A stretch of 64,000 bases of DNA from contig NC_039478.1 of the NCBI RefSeq assembly GCF_003590095.1, forward strand, positions 10,106,001-10,170,000, read 5' to 3'. The notes beneath the pieces were generated by a model that saw only the letters and a list, made by a program, of their open reading frames with translations, ran no database searches and was not told the origin of the DNA. Below, piece by piece: positions 13,201 to 28,200 of the stretch (its first letter is position 1; every line of letters begins with the position of its first letter). The translations under genes were made by a program, and so were the position numbers. The stretch comes from Trichoplusia ni. Its lineage: Eukaryota > Arthropoda > Insecta > Lepidoptera > Noctuidae.

Positions 13201-16200
13201 TAGGACTTCATACATGACAAGTTCATTACTCAGATCCAAATTCCTTTAGCCAGTTAATAAAAAAAAACAATCTTTAAGACGTGGACATATTTTATTAACT
13301 TCGAGGTCACAGACCTTGTTATTTGACAAATCTATACTTCTATACTAATATATAAAGCTGAAGAGTTTGTTTGTTTGTTTGTTTGAACGCGCTAATCTCA
13401 GGAACTACTGGCTCAAATTGAAAAAATCTTTTTGTGTTGAATAGACCATTCATCGAGGAAGGCTTTAGGCTATAGACCATCACGCTGCGACTAATAGGAG
13501 CGAAGATACAATGGAAAATGTGAAAAAAAGCAAGGCAGGTATAAATCATAACTTATATCTTCTACCCACGGGGACGAAGTCGCGGGCAACAGCTAGTTTC
13601 ATATATTTGTCACTAACGCTGATGAAACCAGAAATCAGGTTTAGAGTCGTGTCATTCCAAACTGGTTCCCCCAAATCAAAGGTTTATAATATTTTATTTT
13701 CATATCCGTGTTTTGTTGTTCTGCCATGACTGCCTATACGTTTGAGTTTATTTATATTTTTGTACATATTTCCTCATCGATTTATTTATTTTTGGAAGGA
13801 GGATAAACAAGACACACGATTAATCAAAAATCCATTGGCAAAAGTAAAATTTAATTTTGTCCTGCATTTGTCATAAGTTGGCGTTTTTTCTAGACAAATG
13901 TCAAATGACGTTTGTCAATTCTCTGTTTTATAAAAAAGGAATACATATTTTTCCTGAGGGTCAAAGTTTTTCGAGACAAAACGTTTTTAAAAAGTCATCA
14001 CTTCCTCTTTAAGACTTGTCAATTTCATACACTCCAGTGATTTGATCAATCAACGTTACCACTAGTCCAGAATAAAATGAAATATGGATCGGTGGTTGAA
14101 ATGAAAACAAATGTTAAATAAGTGTGAATCAATGTCTACCTACTATTATATCTATAGTTATGCTTTATCTAATACCTGGTTAAGCCTTGTCGATTCAGTA
14201 GACATGTTGAGTGTACACAATCTATTGCAGTTCACAGTAAAATTAAATATGGATGGGTGGGTGAAAGCACATGTCATATTGCGTCTAGTTGTGCTGACAG
14301 ATAATTCAAATACGTATCTGTATAATACATATCTGTATTTTATGCAACAGTATGTATATTTTACTATTATTATTATTTTTAGCAAGCAGGTAGATACAAC
14401 TGATATACGCCTGTATCCTGTTATTTTCATTTAGGCTGTATTCGTAGATCTTGTGTGATATAAGATGATACAGATAACTTATGAGAGAGACAATGAGTAG
14501 AAAAGTGGAGAAAATAATAATAATAAATAAACTCACCAATCGGGAAGGTCGAGGAATCGTTCAGGGTATGCGTATGACATCCCTACGTTGTTGACCAGGG
14601 TGCCAATCTCCAAGTCACCGACTTCCTTGGCAATGTGCTGGTAGATCTCTTCGCCTCCACTGAAGTCCACTTGGACGATCTTCGTTGAGACTTTGAATTC
14701 ATTTTCTGTGAAATAAAAATGCGGTTTTATTTGACAGATCTTAGTCCAAAATATTGTTACAGAACTCGATGTTATTCCTTAGTTAAGGTAAAAAAGGCGC
14801 CGAAAAAACTTGAACTTTCGAATTGCTCTCAAAAAGTTACAACCTCATCAAGTACCTATCTCATTGATCAACTCGCATTTCAAGGATAACGGTAATTTTT
14901 TGTCTTAGAGTAAAACTAACATTGTTATTTAATCCTTATGTCGCAGAGGGTTTCACTTTTTTCTTAGCTCTTACTCCCCCACTGTAGGACATAGGCCCCT
15001 CTTAGATTTTTCCACTCTGTCTGGATTTTACTAAAATCACAGAAACACCCAGAGTAAATTTTAGAACAAGCATTTGTGGATCACACAAACGCTTTTTATA
15101 CACGGGGTCGAACCTGTGACATGTCACTATAGAAAGTTATTTAACATACAAATTAAATATTCTACTTCCTTTTAAAAAAATATTTCATCATAAATAAAAC
15201 GTCTATTATAACATGGTTTCACAATTACGTAGTATCCCAGCCATTGTTGCAAGCTGCAATCTTCTAAAATCCCGAACAAAACAGGATAATCTAATTATTA
15301 AAGGCGTTATTTACCTAATTCCTGGGCGGTTGCTTTCAGTTTATCCATCGAACGGCTGACTAGAACAATATTAACGCCGCGTTGAGCAATCTGTAACAAA
15401 AGAACAGATAATTAGCTTACACAGCGTAGAAATACAAGCATTTATAGTATATTCTAAGTAAGAATAATATGTATAATGCTATTTTTATTAATCTCAAGCG
15501 ACTCGAAAACAGTTAGCGGTTATTTTTAAAATTGACTGAAAATCTGTTAAAGTAATAATCCTCTGTGTATCGAATTTTAAAAAAGTAAGACACTAAGAGC
15601 AATGCAACAGCATTAAAAAAATGTCCTAGAGTGTATGTATAATGTAAAAGAAAATATGTGTGGTGTGATCTCAAACTAAAATTAACTTATGTAAATATTT
15701 TTATGAAAAAAATAACTAACAACAACCTTTGTAGAAATCCTCTGTTATGTTTTGATTTTTATTAATTAGTACATATAACTTAAATAAATTAAAATCAATT
15801 CCTAAAAACGATTGATTGATTCGATTCATACAATTTGAAAATACATTCCTCGAATTCAAAATTGATGAAGAATGAAAATGGTTAATTTTCCTTAGCAGAT
15901 GCATGTCTAAAACTACTTAATATGATAAGACATGTTACTACTAGTAATAAGGATCAAATAAATAGTATTTTGAACCCTACTCCATGTACTACAAGTTCTA
16001 CAACTCCAAAAATATTCAAAACAAAAACATTCAAAAAGTTTTCGTATTACAGAATAAATTTTAATAAACGTATCTCGAGACATTCAAGCGTTGGCAGTTT
16101 TAGAACTCAATTATAATAAATAATACTTAAGTGTTTTGAAAACATTAAAGTTTGCCACTGATCTGCGTTGAGGTAAATAAATAATGAAAATATATTTTTC

Positions 16201-19200
16201 TCGTTCACACTTTTCTTATTTTTCCAAATCTTGTAAGGCTGATCACAACATAATAAATAGAAGGAGTACTGCTACAGAAAATTTAGAAAAGGCCTCTTAT
16301 GCAGCTATATTTCTTTCGTGAGGATATTTTGAAAAAAACTTTATTATCCCAAACGATTCCACTTGGGTCCGAAACTTGTCGGGCAATCCCTATAAATACG
16401 CGTGAGTAAACCATTGCATCTTATAAGCTGTAGCATTTTTTTTAAATCCACATGGTTTCTGTTATTTGTGATTGTGTAAAGACTCTAGCTAAACCAATTA
16501 TAAAAATCGGTATAACATTCGGAAGCTAAGATGTAATTAAGGAGCTTATCTATACTAATATATAAAGCTGGAGAGTTTGTTTGAACGCGCTAATCTCAGG
16601 AACTACTGGTCCAAATTGAAGAATTCTTTTTGTGCTGAATAGACCATTCATCGAGGAAGGCTTTAGGTTATAAACCATCACGCTGCGACTAATAGGAGCG
16701 AAGATATAATGGAAAATGTGAAAAAAAACAGGGCAGGTATAAATCATATCTTATATCTTCTAACCACGCGGACGAAGTCGCGGGCAACAGCTAGTGTACC
16801 TATATTAAAACATTATACTTATGAAGTATCTATAGAGCCTTAGTGCCTTAGTAAAAAAAAATGTGAGTATGGAGGATTATATTTAACCTATACGAAATTC
16901 AACAATTTTATTGAATAATTACCTGTCTCGCGTATTCCTTTCCAATTCCATCTGTACATCCAGTGACCACTGAAACAAAAGAAATTGATGTTTAATAAAA
17001 TGAAAATATTGCAATGATCTTACGAGATAATTATTTAAAAAAATACTAAAAATAATCATATTGATTACTTAGTTCTGAGAGTTTGACAACATTTTTTTTT
17101 TAAAAGCCCATTTTTTTATTCAATGTTCTCATTTAAATGGTTAAACAAGGGTTGCTGCAGCAGCTAGTATTCATAATATACCTAATTATAGTTCTACTGT
17201 AAGTGTGTATATCACTGACCCCCTCCTAAAAGGCCGCATTTATTTAAATGAATTTTATTGTATGGTTTTGTGGATGGATTTTATATTCGTAAATCAGCAT
17301 GAGTCGATAAGTCATTAAAAAAAAGTAGAAAATCAACCAGTCCAAAGCTGGGCAGACGACGCAGCTATGTTCAGGGTTAATGTCATCATCGGCCTAGTTT
17401 TTTCCCAACTATGTTGGGGTCGGCTACCAGTCCAACCGGTTTCAGCTGAATACCTGTGTTTTACAATGAGCGACTGCCTATCTGACCACCTCAACCCAGT
17501 TACCTGGGCAACACGACAGCCCTTGGTTACACTGGCTGTCAGACTTTTTCAAGCTTCTGACTACCTGTAACGACTGTCAAAGATGTAGGAATAACAGCCG
17601 GGACCCACAATTTAACGTGCCTTCCGAAATACGGAATGTTGCATGTTCAGGGTTTATGTCTTAATAGTAAATTGAAACGAATTCGAAAAGCTTTATAAAA
17701 AACACATTAATTTAACAAAGAAATCCATCACATCACTTACACACACGGGAATTTTGAATACTTAACCTAAAGTGCACTGGAAGTGCTTGCTTACTAGATC
17801 TGTTAATTGGTATGTGGTAGCAACACTCTGGATGCGGTATCAATTACAAATTATGCTAATTCGGGTACAACAGGGCCGTGATGACACAACACTACACCGG
17901 AATATACGATTAGTGTACGTTGGGGTTGCAATTTGTGAGTCATGATGGTACGGTAGACGAAACATGTGTCGGTAATGTTAGCATGTATTCATTAAATTAG
18001 CAGAAATCTTGTAAGGTCCGGGAACCGATCCTGATTAATAGAAAGATAAGTCAAAGATTCAACTGCATTCTGGCACAATACTGCTCATTCCAACGTTTTC
18101 ATACACTGTCTTTTCTTCTTTATTTGTTTGTCGTTCCGGCACAGATTCCTAATTAGTTACTACGTAACTTCCGGTTGGATATTTTCAAAATCAAAATCAA
18201 AAGTTTTTTATTTCAAGTAGGCCGTTTTCCAGGCACTTTCAAAACTTTAAGGTGATGACTCTATTTGCAACTTAATTTTGAGGTACTTCCCGATAAGTTG
18301 AAATTTAAATTACTTACAGGGTAGTTTCAAACCCGATGGCAATGCAATTTGTAACTATAAAAAAATATTTACCTTAGGATTTATATTGATTTTTTTTTGT
18401 AACTTTATGAAACTATAAATATTGAGGCCAAATATTTAAATTGTGAGAAATAAAATCTTTAAATATATTACAATTAAAACTACTACTTTAAAAAATACCT
18501 TTCCTCAGTATTTGTTCCTCCTTAGTATTTGTTAATAGCCTAGCACGAAAATTAGTGGAATAAAAAACAGTGCGAAGAAAAATATGACGCAAACAAAGAG
18601 TGCGTCTGTTTAATGTCTAATGTATATTATTTAACATAATATTCATTTTCCAAATACAAAAAAAAAATGCATTCTTTAACTTTTTTATACTCTAAGACGT
18701 CCAGTAACCGTACCAAGGTATGTAAACATAAATTTTGATGACGTAACACACTTTCTCAACCTGTTCTTATCATCTCAAAGCATTGGAAACCCAACCTTAT
18801 GTTGACGCTATAAGTGACAAATTAGATTGAAAAAATAAACGCGGAAGGGAAAGTTATCGAGTCACTCTAATGTGGTACCGTAATTATTATAGATATGTAG
18901 AAATATTATATCTAGATGGCTTAGATGATAGACGGACATAATAACTATTAATCTTATACTGCCAGTGTGATCTGCTGTTTTGAATTGCTAAGGAGATCAA
19001 AAGTCCTAAAGTAACTCTTTTTTAAACAAAAAAAAGGCTAATGAAAACCTTCAAATATAGGACAGCATTATTATTGTTGCCTCTAAGAGCATATACTAAT
19101 AATTCCCATGTATTGAACTACGACTAATTAGTCAGTTATTTTTCGTGCCGAAAGCGGATAAAACCCGATAAAACACGCAAGGAGCATGATTAGGGACTCC

Positions 19201-22200
19201 GGCTGGGCCTGAAACTAGTCGGGCACTCCCGATAAATACGCGTGAGTTAATATGCATAATTTAAAAACGTACGTTAACCGTTATTTATTAAATAATTATA
19301 ATTGAATTATAGAAAAAAAGTAAAATAATATTATAATAAATCCATATTTCTGGGGATTCACTACCATTATAAAAGTTAAACCACGGTTTTATGATACGGC
19401 ATCCGTATTAAAAAGATCATAAACTTTTATTCACATCACATTAACTGGGTGCGCATTTGACGTTTCCGAAGAGGATTATTAGGGTTCCATTCTAAAGGGT
19501 AAACATGGAACCCTACTTGACTTCGTTGTCTGTGCATGCGTCCGCCACGGGCGGTACCTATACGGGTTGTACCTAGCCGTGATAGCTAGACAGTTAAAAT
19601 TTTCGCAGATGATGTATTTTGCTGTTGTGACAGCAAACAATAACATAAATACCTAGGTTCGTTGCTTAACTTAGGTGTTTGTCTTATTCTGTACAGTATA
19701 TTCTGACGACCTCCGTGGTCGAGTGGCGTACGCACCGGTTTCAAGGTGTCGCTATCTCTGAGGTCCCGCGTTCGATCCCCGGTCGGGTCAATGTAAAAAT
19801 TAACATTTCTACATTGTCTCGGGTCTGGGTGTTTGTGGTACCTTCGTTGTATCTGAATTCCATAACACAAGTGCTTTAGCAACTTACTTTGGGTTCAGAA
19901 CAATGTATGTGATGTTGTCCGCATTTATTTATTATTAACTTTGATAGGTGACTATTTTACAGTATCCTCAGTTTGGAAGGCACGTTAAATTGAGGATCCC
20001 GGCTGTTATTTACACATCTTTGTCAATCGTTACGGATAGTCAGAAGCTTGAAAGACTGACAACCGGTCTAACTAAGGGGTATCTTGTTGCCAAGGTACCT
20101 AACTGGGTGTAGGAGGTCAGATAGGCAATCGTTCCTTTTATAACACTGGTACTTAGCTGCATTTGGTTAGACTGGAAGCAGACCCCAACATACTTGGGAA
20201 AAGGCTAGGATGATAAAATTACTTTATCGCACTATCTGTAGATACTTGCAAACCATCTTGGAAAAAAAACTAACGAACCATTGAAAAAAGCGTTTAATAT
20301 GGTAATATCTTGTTATTGCCGCTAATTAACGAATTTTATTACGTTGTCTATGGTCAGTGAGTTTTGTTAATAAATGTGTTAAACAGACTGACAAGGAAAT
20401 ATACAAATTTTAAGTGAAATGGATAGGACTTCGTTAAAATGTATGACTAGTCTTTGTTTATAGCCTAACCGGGGGGCCATAGATCCAATAGACCTTTCTC
20501 TTTTTGCCCAGTCATCATCCCTTTGGGTAGTTAAACATAAGTAGTACAGCATACATTTTTGTATAGTTATCCCAACCGCACACGCTCTGTGTGCGTCGTG
20601 TCGCGTGTTCGATCTCTGACTACGGTAAGCGTTTGTGTGATCCACGAATGCTTGTCTTGAGTCTGGGTGTCTTTGTCCATGTGTCTCAAATATTTGCGAA
20701 ACCCCCGCAATATAAGTATTAAATTCTTTAGTGCGGGAGTTGCATATCAAAAAACAAACTCCATAATTCTAAATTAACAACACAAGCAAAAATACACAAG
20801 TCCCTGAACAACAAAACAATAATTTCACCAAACGGACTTAAAACGAAACATAGACAAATATCATCAACACTCAACGGTAAAACCACAATAATTTAATTAA
20901 CTCAGAGAAAGACATCACGCGACATCGTTAAAAGGAAACCTAATAATTCTCACGAAAACTTTTATCTGGCGAAACAGGAGGCGAGAGAAAGACTAGGAGG
21001 TAAACACCTAGTCGACACCAGGAATAAGAAAAGGCATTCTCATTGTAGGAAACGTTGAAAAGTTTAAACACCCGATGCGATGTGTAAATACGGCGAAAGC
21101 TAGTGATGGGCCACGAAATAAGCGATTAAATAGAATGCATGAGTAAATGATGTCGGTCTAGTGCGAGTCTAATTTTGATCACATGCTCAATACTTTCCCT
21201 ATACGGGAAAGAGGCGTATGCCTAACAGTGCGAAGTATAAAGGCTGTTATTACTTTTTATTAAAAATTTACTATTTCTTAACCGCAGTCCCGCTCGCTGC
21301 AAAACGAAAATAAACACAAAATCAGGATAGAAACTATGCTCTGTGTTAGTCCTGGTTATAAACTATCTGTGCTCCGAGTTTCGTCTAAATCCGTTCAGAG
21401 GTTTTTTCGTGAACGAGGAACGAACAACCACACAACTAAACTTTCGCATTTATAGTATGATTACATTATAATATATTATACTTTTCAAATCAAAATGTTA
21501 TTAAGACAGTTATGAACTCATTTGAAATGCAATGTAATTAATAAAAAGTACATAGTTAATGTATTTTTCTTTAATGACGTAAAGATCTTTACTTTGTTTT
21601 CAAATAAATCTAAATAAAGTAGGCCGAAAGTTAAGCAATACGATTCGCATACATTATTAAACGTTGCTTTACAACTAATTTACTAAAGTAAAACAATTGA
21701 AGTGTTGAAACTCAGTAATTAAATAATTATGGCTCTATACTTGTAATTATAAGATTGACATTGAGGTACCTAATTGTCACTTCATTACTTCAGGTACTCA
21801 AAAAAGGTAAGCTATCTCGATACTTACGTAGTTTTGTAAAAAAAAATAATTAAATAAAACGCAACTAAAAACCAACCTAAAAACAAATAAAAAGATACCT
21901 TAGTCATATATGCCATTAAAATATATCAGACATTTATATCAAATGACGTTTTTTTTTTTAAAAAAAAAAAAGACGTGGTACCGTCCGACTGGGTTAGACC
22001 TTAAAAAGATATTTTTTTATCCTTTTAGGGTCTTACCCAAAGAGTAAAAACAAAACCTTTTTACTGAGGCTTCACTGACCGTTTGCCTGTCTGTTTGTCA
22101 GTCCGTCCTTCACCAGTCTATATCTCATGAACTTTGATAGCTTGGCAGTTGATGCAATCACAATTAATTTCCAATTTAAAAGGTGTTTTTTTTTTTATCT

Positions 22201-25200
22201 CTGCCTTTTAAATTATCCGTCATATTAAACACGTTTTTATTAGCTTCTACTTAAAGTAAAAATACTTTCTGTTTCAAACTAAAAAGTCTATCCATCTCAC
22301 TCTATCTGCTTTTTTCGTGGCCATCAAATATCGAAGCGAACTTTAACAGCAAAGGTAATTCTTAGTTTCAGCTATGAACAAGTTTTAACAACTTCAAGAG
22401 AGCATTCACAATGACTTACCCCAGCTTTAGTTTCTTCTACAAATTGTAATATTAATTAACTACGTTCATCATATGAAAACTTACAATGAGAAGTTATTTG
22501 AGTAAAGAAGTCAAATTATGAAAAAGGTGCACTGGGCTGAGACTTGTAATTTGTCGTATGCAATATGCAGACAGAAAAAACGCTGTCTAAAGTCCAAGGA
22601 ACGCTGTGTTTTATTTTTTTAAGGGTCATGTTTGTGGCTGTTTAGACTGCATGTACCTGCAGATGCGTAGATAACTATCGAAAGAGAAAAACCGGTCAAG
22701 TCAGGCTCGCAACATTAACCCATAGAAATAGACAAAAGAAATTAAAAAAAAAATCGGTCGACCAGTCTTTGCTTAACTTCGTTTCTTTTATTTGCCAGTT
22801 TTATGTACATCATATGTATATGTTATAACAATTGTTTGAGCAATAAAAGTTCATGAGATACAGCCTTGTTACAGAGGAATAGACTGCGGAGGTTTGGTAT
22901 TAATTTTCCTTTTTTTACACTTTAGACTCGTTACTCTAAAAAACGTATATTTAATTAAATAACCCACATCATTGCTCGCTATAATAAACTCGAAAATCCA
23001 TAACATCTATTGCAAAACCATTTTAGATGCTACATAAAACTTTTAAGTAACTATAGATGTACTCACAGAAGTTAGACTCAAAGCGTGCGTAAATAAAATT
23101 AAAAAGTTCAGAGTTTCGTAAAAGGCGAAGAAAATTAAACATTAAAACTTGGTCTTCAAGTAAAACAACTTGATATAGTTGCAATAAAATGCTTTTGGAG
23201 AAAGAACGACCATTTACATAATATATATAATTTAAATATACTCGTAAACTAGATAATGTAACCAAACGTTTTTGCATGGCAATACTTGTTGAATATATTG
23301 ATGAATTCTATATTTTCTATGTATCATATTAATTGTAAAATTTCTTTAATTATATAGCATACCAATCTAATTAACACGTAATCAAAATTTTACGAATTTA
23401 CGTGTACGTTTTAAAATGACGTCATATTGGTTCGTGCCTTTGTTGGGATCGAATCTGCATTTGAAACTATGCAAAGAAACGCAAGGCAACCACGATACAA
23501 GTCTGTCTATACTACCACACTTCACTTTGTAATGATATTTAAGTAATTGTATTAATTCCCGTTACTCAATTAATTAAATTATATTATAATTGTAATATTT
23601 ATTAATTAATATTTCTACACCAACGCTTTTACTTAGAGTCCGATGTACCTCCTTAACATCCGTATTTATATAACGTAAATGACACACAAATTAAACAAAT
23701 AAATATATTATACGTTCACAAATTACGTTAGCAAAAAGGTGTTGACAAAAATATTTAACATTAATTCGCACATCGAAACAAAACGAAATTCTTTCAGTAC
23801 AGTCAGAACTGAAAATCGATGATGAAAACGCCCGAGTCAGACTTGCAACACTTAGGATTCCGTACAAATATACTAAAATAACAAATCGGTAGGGTAACAA
23901 ATAAATTAAAGGATTTTATTTAGGTATCCATAAATTTAATTTTTTACTAAACAAAATGGCCGTGAAAACCCCCTCCTACAGTCGGTGTTAATTTCAACTA
24001 CATATTTAGATGCCACAGTTCCTGACATACAACCCGGTGACAGAAGGACGAACAGACAGCGTACCTCAAAAACTCCAGGAACTTTTGAAATCTCATAGTA
24101 TTAATGTACACTTGTCGCCGACTGTACTAACATATAAAAGAATCACACCTATGTTTTAATAACGTTTACTATGTTTAAAGGATAAATATTTAGATAAATC
24201 AATGGACGCATGATAGTATCGAAACAGGTTTGTATACTTGGCGGTAAATAAATGGAAAGTTACAACCAAATGAAAAGAACATTATAAAAAAATCTGTATA
24301 ATTTTTCGCACTTCAGAAATAGACTATGGCAAATTCTATTATTTCCATACAACGCCATCTAGGCTTAAACTAAGTAAAGCTAGTTTTATCAGTACTAGAT
24401 AGCTGATAAACTTACTTATATATTTATAAATACGTATATTATTAGATGTCAACTACAATTAGCGTTGCTCCTATGGCCTATGGCTTCCAACTCCAGCATC
24501 AGATCACCTCTATGTCATAATATTGCATGGGCACGCAATATTCCTATTATAATATGTATGCTGTCAAAATTTCAGCTCAATCGGAAACGGGGAAGTGATT
24601 TCATTACAGACCAACAGACGAATTGACAGGTGAAACTAATGAAAGCGTGTAAAAATACTTTAAATCTCTATTGGTGCTCGAAAAAATTAGGGATACCCTC
24701 TATTTCCTCAAGTACTAATGCTGTTTAAGTGCCGATTTTTCAATCGCCAGACAATTTTTATTCGACGAATACGTTTTGACAGCTTTTGTATAGAAAATTT
24801 GTCAAACAGCCATATTTATTCTTCAGATAAAAATTATCTGATGATTGAAAAATCGCCCCTTAATCACTCAATAATGACAAGTCCAAAGAAGTATCGCTTC
24901 TAAACTTTGATTTGATCATCACGAAAATGTAACATATCCTGAGATGATCTCAATCCATAAGTATAGCTAGATCTGATTAAACTGTACAGCACAAAGTCCA
25001 GTTTACGGAAGTAGAAACATAACATGCACGAGAATTACACAATCTTGACAATATATACAGTCACGCGATAACGCGATGGTGACGGTGGTTATCAGATAAG
25101 TAAACTGTAACATGACTGTAAAGATAGGAAAGTATTGCATGAGGTTGAGGAATTTGAGGTTAAGTTTGAAGTTATAATATAACTAGTATAGTGGGTTCAA

Positions 25201-28200
25201 TGTTCATGGTGATCTTTAGAGATACTTGCATGAAATCGGTTGAAAATTCATCTTCATGCAATACAATTTTGTCAAGCAACTGTGTAAGTAGGCAAAACCT
25301 CAAATCTATGCAACATGTGGGTTATTATCATTCTGATCACTACACTTTAATTTCTCAATTTGAGTTCTCGCATCGAATTAAATCAATTTCCTGATCCTGA
25401 CCTTATGACCTTAAAATTTGAAGTTTCAATAACTTGACACGTGTCTAAAAGACTGGATTGAAACCTGTTTTCCAAATTAAATCTAATAGTAACCTTTTAC
25501 GTCCATGTATTTATCGATGTGTAAGTGCCTTGAAGTCGGATCGATCTTAATACAGAATAGCTGTTGCCCGCGACTTCGTCCCCGTGGATAGAAGATATAA
25601 GTTATGATTTATACCTGCCCTGTTTTTTTTCACATTTTCCATTGTATCTTCACTCCTATTAGTCGCAGCGTGATGGTTTATAGCCTAAAGCCTTCCTCGA
25701 TGAATGGTCTATTCAATACAAAAAGATTTTTTCAATTTGGACCAGTAGTTCCTGAGATTAGCGCGTTCAAACAAACAAACAAACAAACAAACTCTTCAGC
25801 TTTATATATTAGTGTAGATGTAGATTACTGTAGATATAGATATAGATTATGTTTCAAAGACAGCAACTTCCTTTTTCAATCAGTTCCTCTAAGTCAGAAT
25901 GTTGTATCGGTGAATGACCGAACATGGTTTTATAGACATAGCATATTAGCATTTTAATACCTACTATAGAGCTGACATAGGACAGGGTGTTAATCATGCC
26001 TTAGGGTCCCGCGTCCGTTTGCCATGGGCTTTGTGGAATATTTGTATTATTTTTTTGGTGGAATGGGACCATTACGATTCGGCTACCTTTTGTTCAAAAT
26101 GATTGAATGAAGATGGGCAGGCGATATAAAAAATATTTCAGGAATAGGATGGATGCGAAGGGCAAGATGAAGAGTCAGTTATTCAAGGCTGATGATGGTA
26201 ATAAGTTCAATGGCATCAGAATTGTTTGGCACAATGTACCATCACAACACCAACTTGTATCCAAAATACCCCATCGTTAACGTGCAATTATGGAGCAATA
26301 AACGCCGAGATTTCTTTAAGTGGGGATCTTTATGTCAAAAGAATAAGGTGTATTTTCCTATGTTGCTGCACACGTATATATGTCTATCAGAGATCAAACT
26401 AGTGTTATCCTTGACTACCTAATTCATATTAATTAGTTAGGTAATAAATACAGCTTTTTATGTGGGAATCGGTTGACTTTTTTTGCATTGCACTAGCAAA
26501 AAAACAAAATGCTTCATTTTAATATTATTCTAATAACCTACACATTGTTACACGACTAATATTTTAGAGGCAGTTTTCCCACTCTTTATTAGATGCCGCG
26601 TTAAATTTTCCCAGCATGAATATTCTATTAATATAGTTGCTTCCTCAAGGATAGAGCAATCAAATAGGCATTAACAAGATTCTATAGACTGAGAAGTAGG
26701 AATGTGCAGTCTTAAGGCAGGATTGTTATCATTGCGGAAATAAGACGGCACATATCACGCATAGCGGTGTCTCGCTTCCGCAATGCGTACAGTTACAATT
26801 AAATGAACAACAAACAAGTACCCTTTGATAGGTATTAGAAGTATGAGCACTACGCCTGCTGCAACGAACTCGTGAAAATATGGCCTGGAATCGTAGAACT
26901 ACCTATTTTCAATAGTCACAAACCGATTTAAATCATTCAATATCTTGGCTTAACGTACCAGTAGTAACTAGGGTTTAAATTATCCGTTCGCAACGCTTTC
27001 TGCGTAATCAATCCGAATTCTTTCCGCAATTCTGAAATCTCCAATCTGGAGATTATTTTGATGAAGCGAAGCAATATTATGTATAAATGCTCACGCACGA
27101 CTATTTTGAATACAAGCTGCGAGCTGAATTCGAGCAAACAGGTCGTATGTCGAGGTTGGGTGATGGAACACGGGAAAAGGTGGCTCCTAATCTATATCTA
27201 TATCTATACTAATATATAAAGCTGAAGAGTTTGTTTGTTTGAACGCGCTAATCTCAGGAACTACTGGTTCAAATTAAAAAAGTCGTTTTGTATTGAATAG
27301 ACTATTCATCGTGGAAGGTTTTAGGCTATAAACCATCACGCTGCAACTAAAAGGATACAATGAAAAATGTGGAGAAGTATAAATCATGTGGGTAGGTATA
27401 AATCATAACTTATATCTTCTAACCACGCGGACGAAGTTGCGGGCAAAAGCTAGTTAGCTATATTCGCATAACACATTGGACAAGTACATAAGCAACATCC
27501 GAAATCGATTCAAATTTTCTTAATATTTTATTCACGGGATTGGACCTTATTCGGAACGCACGCAGTTTGAATCCGCTCTAAGTATGCGACTGTGTTGCTA
27601 TAAGGTCAAAGGTTGCGCAAGCGCATATCTCCGGCAAAGTCAAGTTCAGATCCAAGGTTTTGATTCGTTTCAAGTTTGACATTTCTTCGTCGCTATGTTC
27701 ACGATTGGGCATAAATTAAAGTCAGAACGAAAAAACTAAAGTTGCTCACACACGTTGAGAGTAACTATGTTACTGTAATATAACTAATTATTATTATACC
27801 ATAATGAGAGTAGGTACTTGTAAGTGCGAATACTTATTAATATAAATGTTTAAAAACAAGTCACTCGCAGGTAAAACCGGATTTCATGCAGCGAAATTTG
27901 AACTGCTAGACGTCAACTTTCTCCAGACCAAAATTTAGGATCGAATACCTAGACTGTATAATGCAGGTACTAGGTAGCCGGCACTAGGTACTAGGCGGAG
28001 TGCAACAGGTTAACATACAAACTACCTACCGAGGAGAGGTCATTTAATATTTACAAAATAGCTATCTACGATTGTAACTTGACCAGTCGATTGCCAAGAA
28101 TTATTTACTTAAAAGAAGAAAGTCACCTACCTACTCATTATAATTAAATAATTATCAATTCAAAGTTTTGAATTAATAGAATTGACGACACTAGTACCCA

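Larger units (their letters stand above)
1260..14536 (-). other. Intron 4 of the SDR gene (13.3 kb)
   Basis: This is bounded by the GTGAGT donor of exon 4 and the CACCAG acceptor of exon 5. More than half is a 7-kb LTR element (5000-12053). It also contains a SINE relic (2258-2420), an interspersed repeat (4033-4125), a 5S-like repeat (12074-12272) and a Helitron (13339-13596). I see nothing in 1260-2257, 2421-4032, 4126-4999, 12369-13338 or 13597-14536 except a short hairpin at 13895-13918 (GACAAATGTCA paired with TGACGTTTGTC). Confidence 0.7.
15391..16922 (-). other. Intron 2 of the SDR gene
   Basis: This 1.5-kb AT-rich intron contains an interspersed repeat (16360-16420) and a complete Helitron (16549-16794) close to exon 2. 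I see nothing in 15391-16359. Confidence 0.65.

Noticed and set aside
19705..19790. Functional tRNA gene
   Set aside because: A and B boxes are present, but the same sequence recurs with a long conserved body and a TTATT tail at 29.6 and 33.1 kb. It is the head of a SINE, and no proper cloverleaf with paired acceptor stem is seen.
20379..20750. 123-codon minus-strand gene
   Set aside because: It overlaps a family C SINE relic in antisense; its length is within what chance gives over 64 kb.
25604..25957. 117-codon gene repeated at 13.3, 16.5, 47.6 and 52.8 kb
   Set aside because: The shared peptide comes from the reverse strand of H1 Helitrons, which are short, non-autonomous and carry no conserved coding frame across copies.
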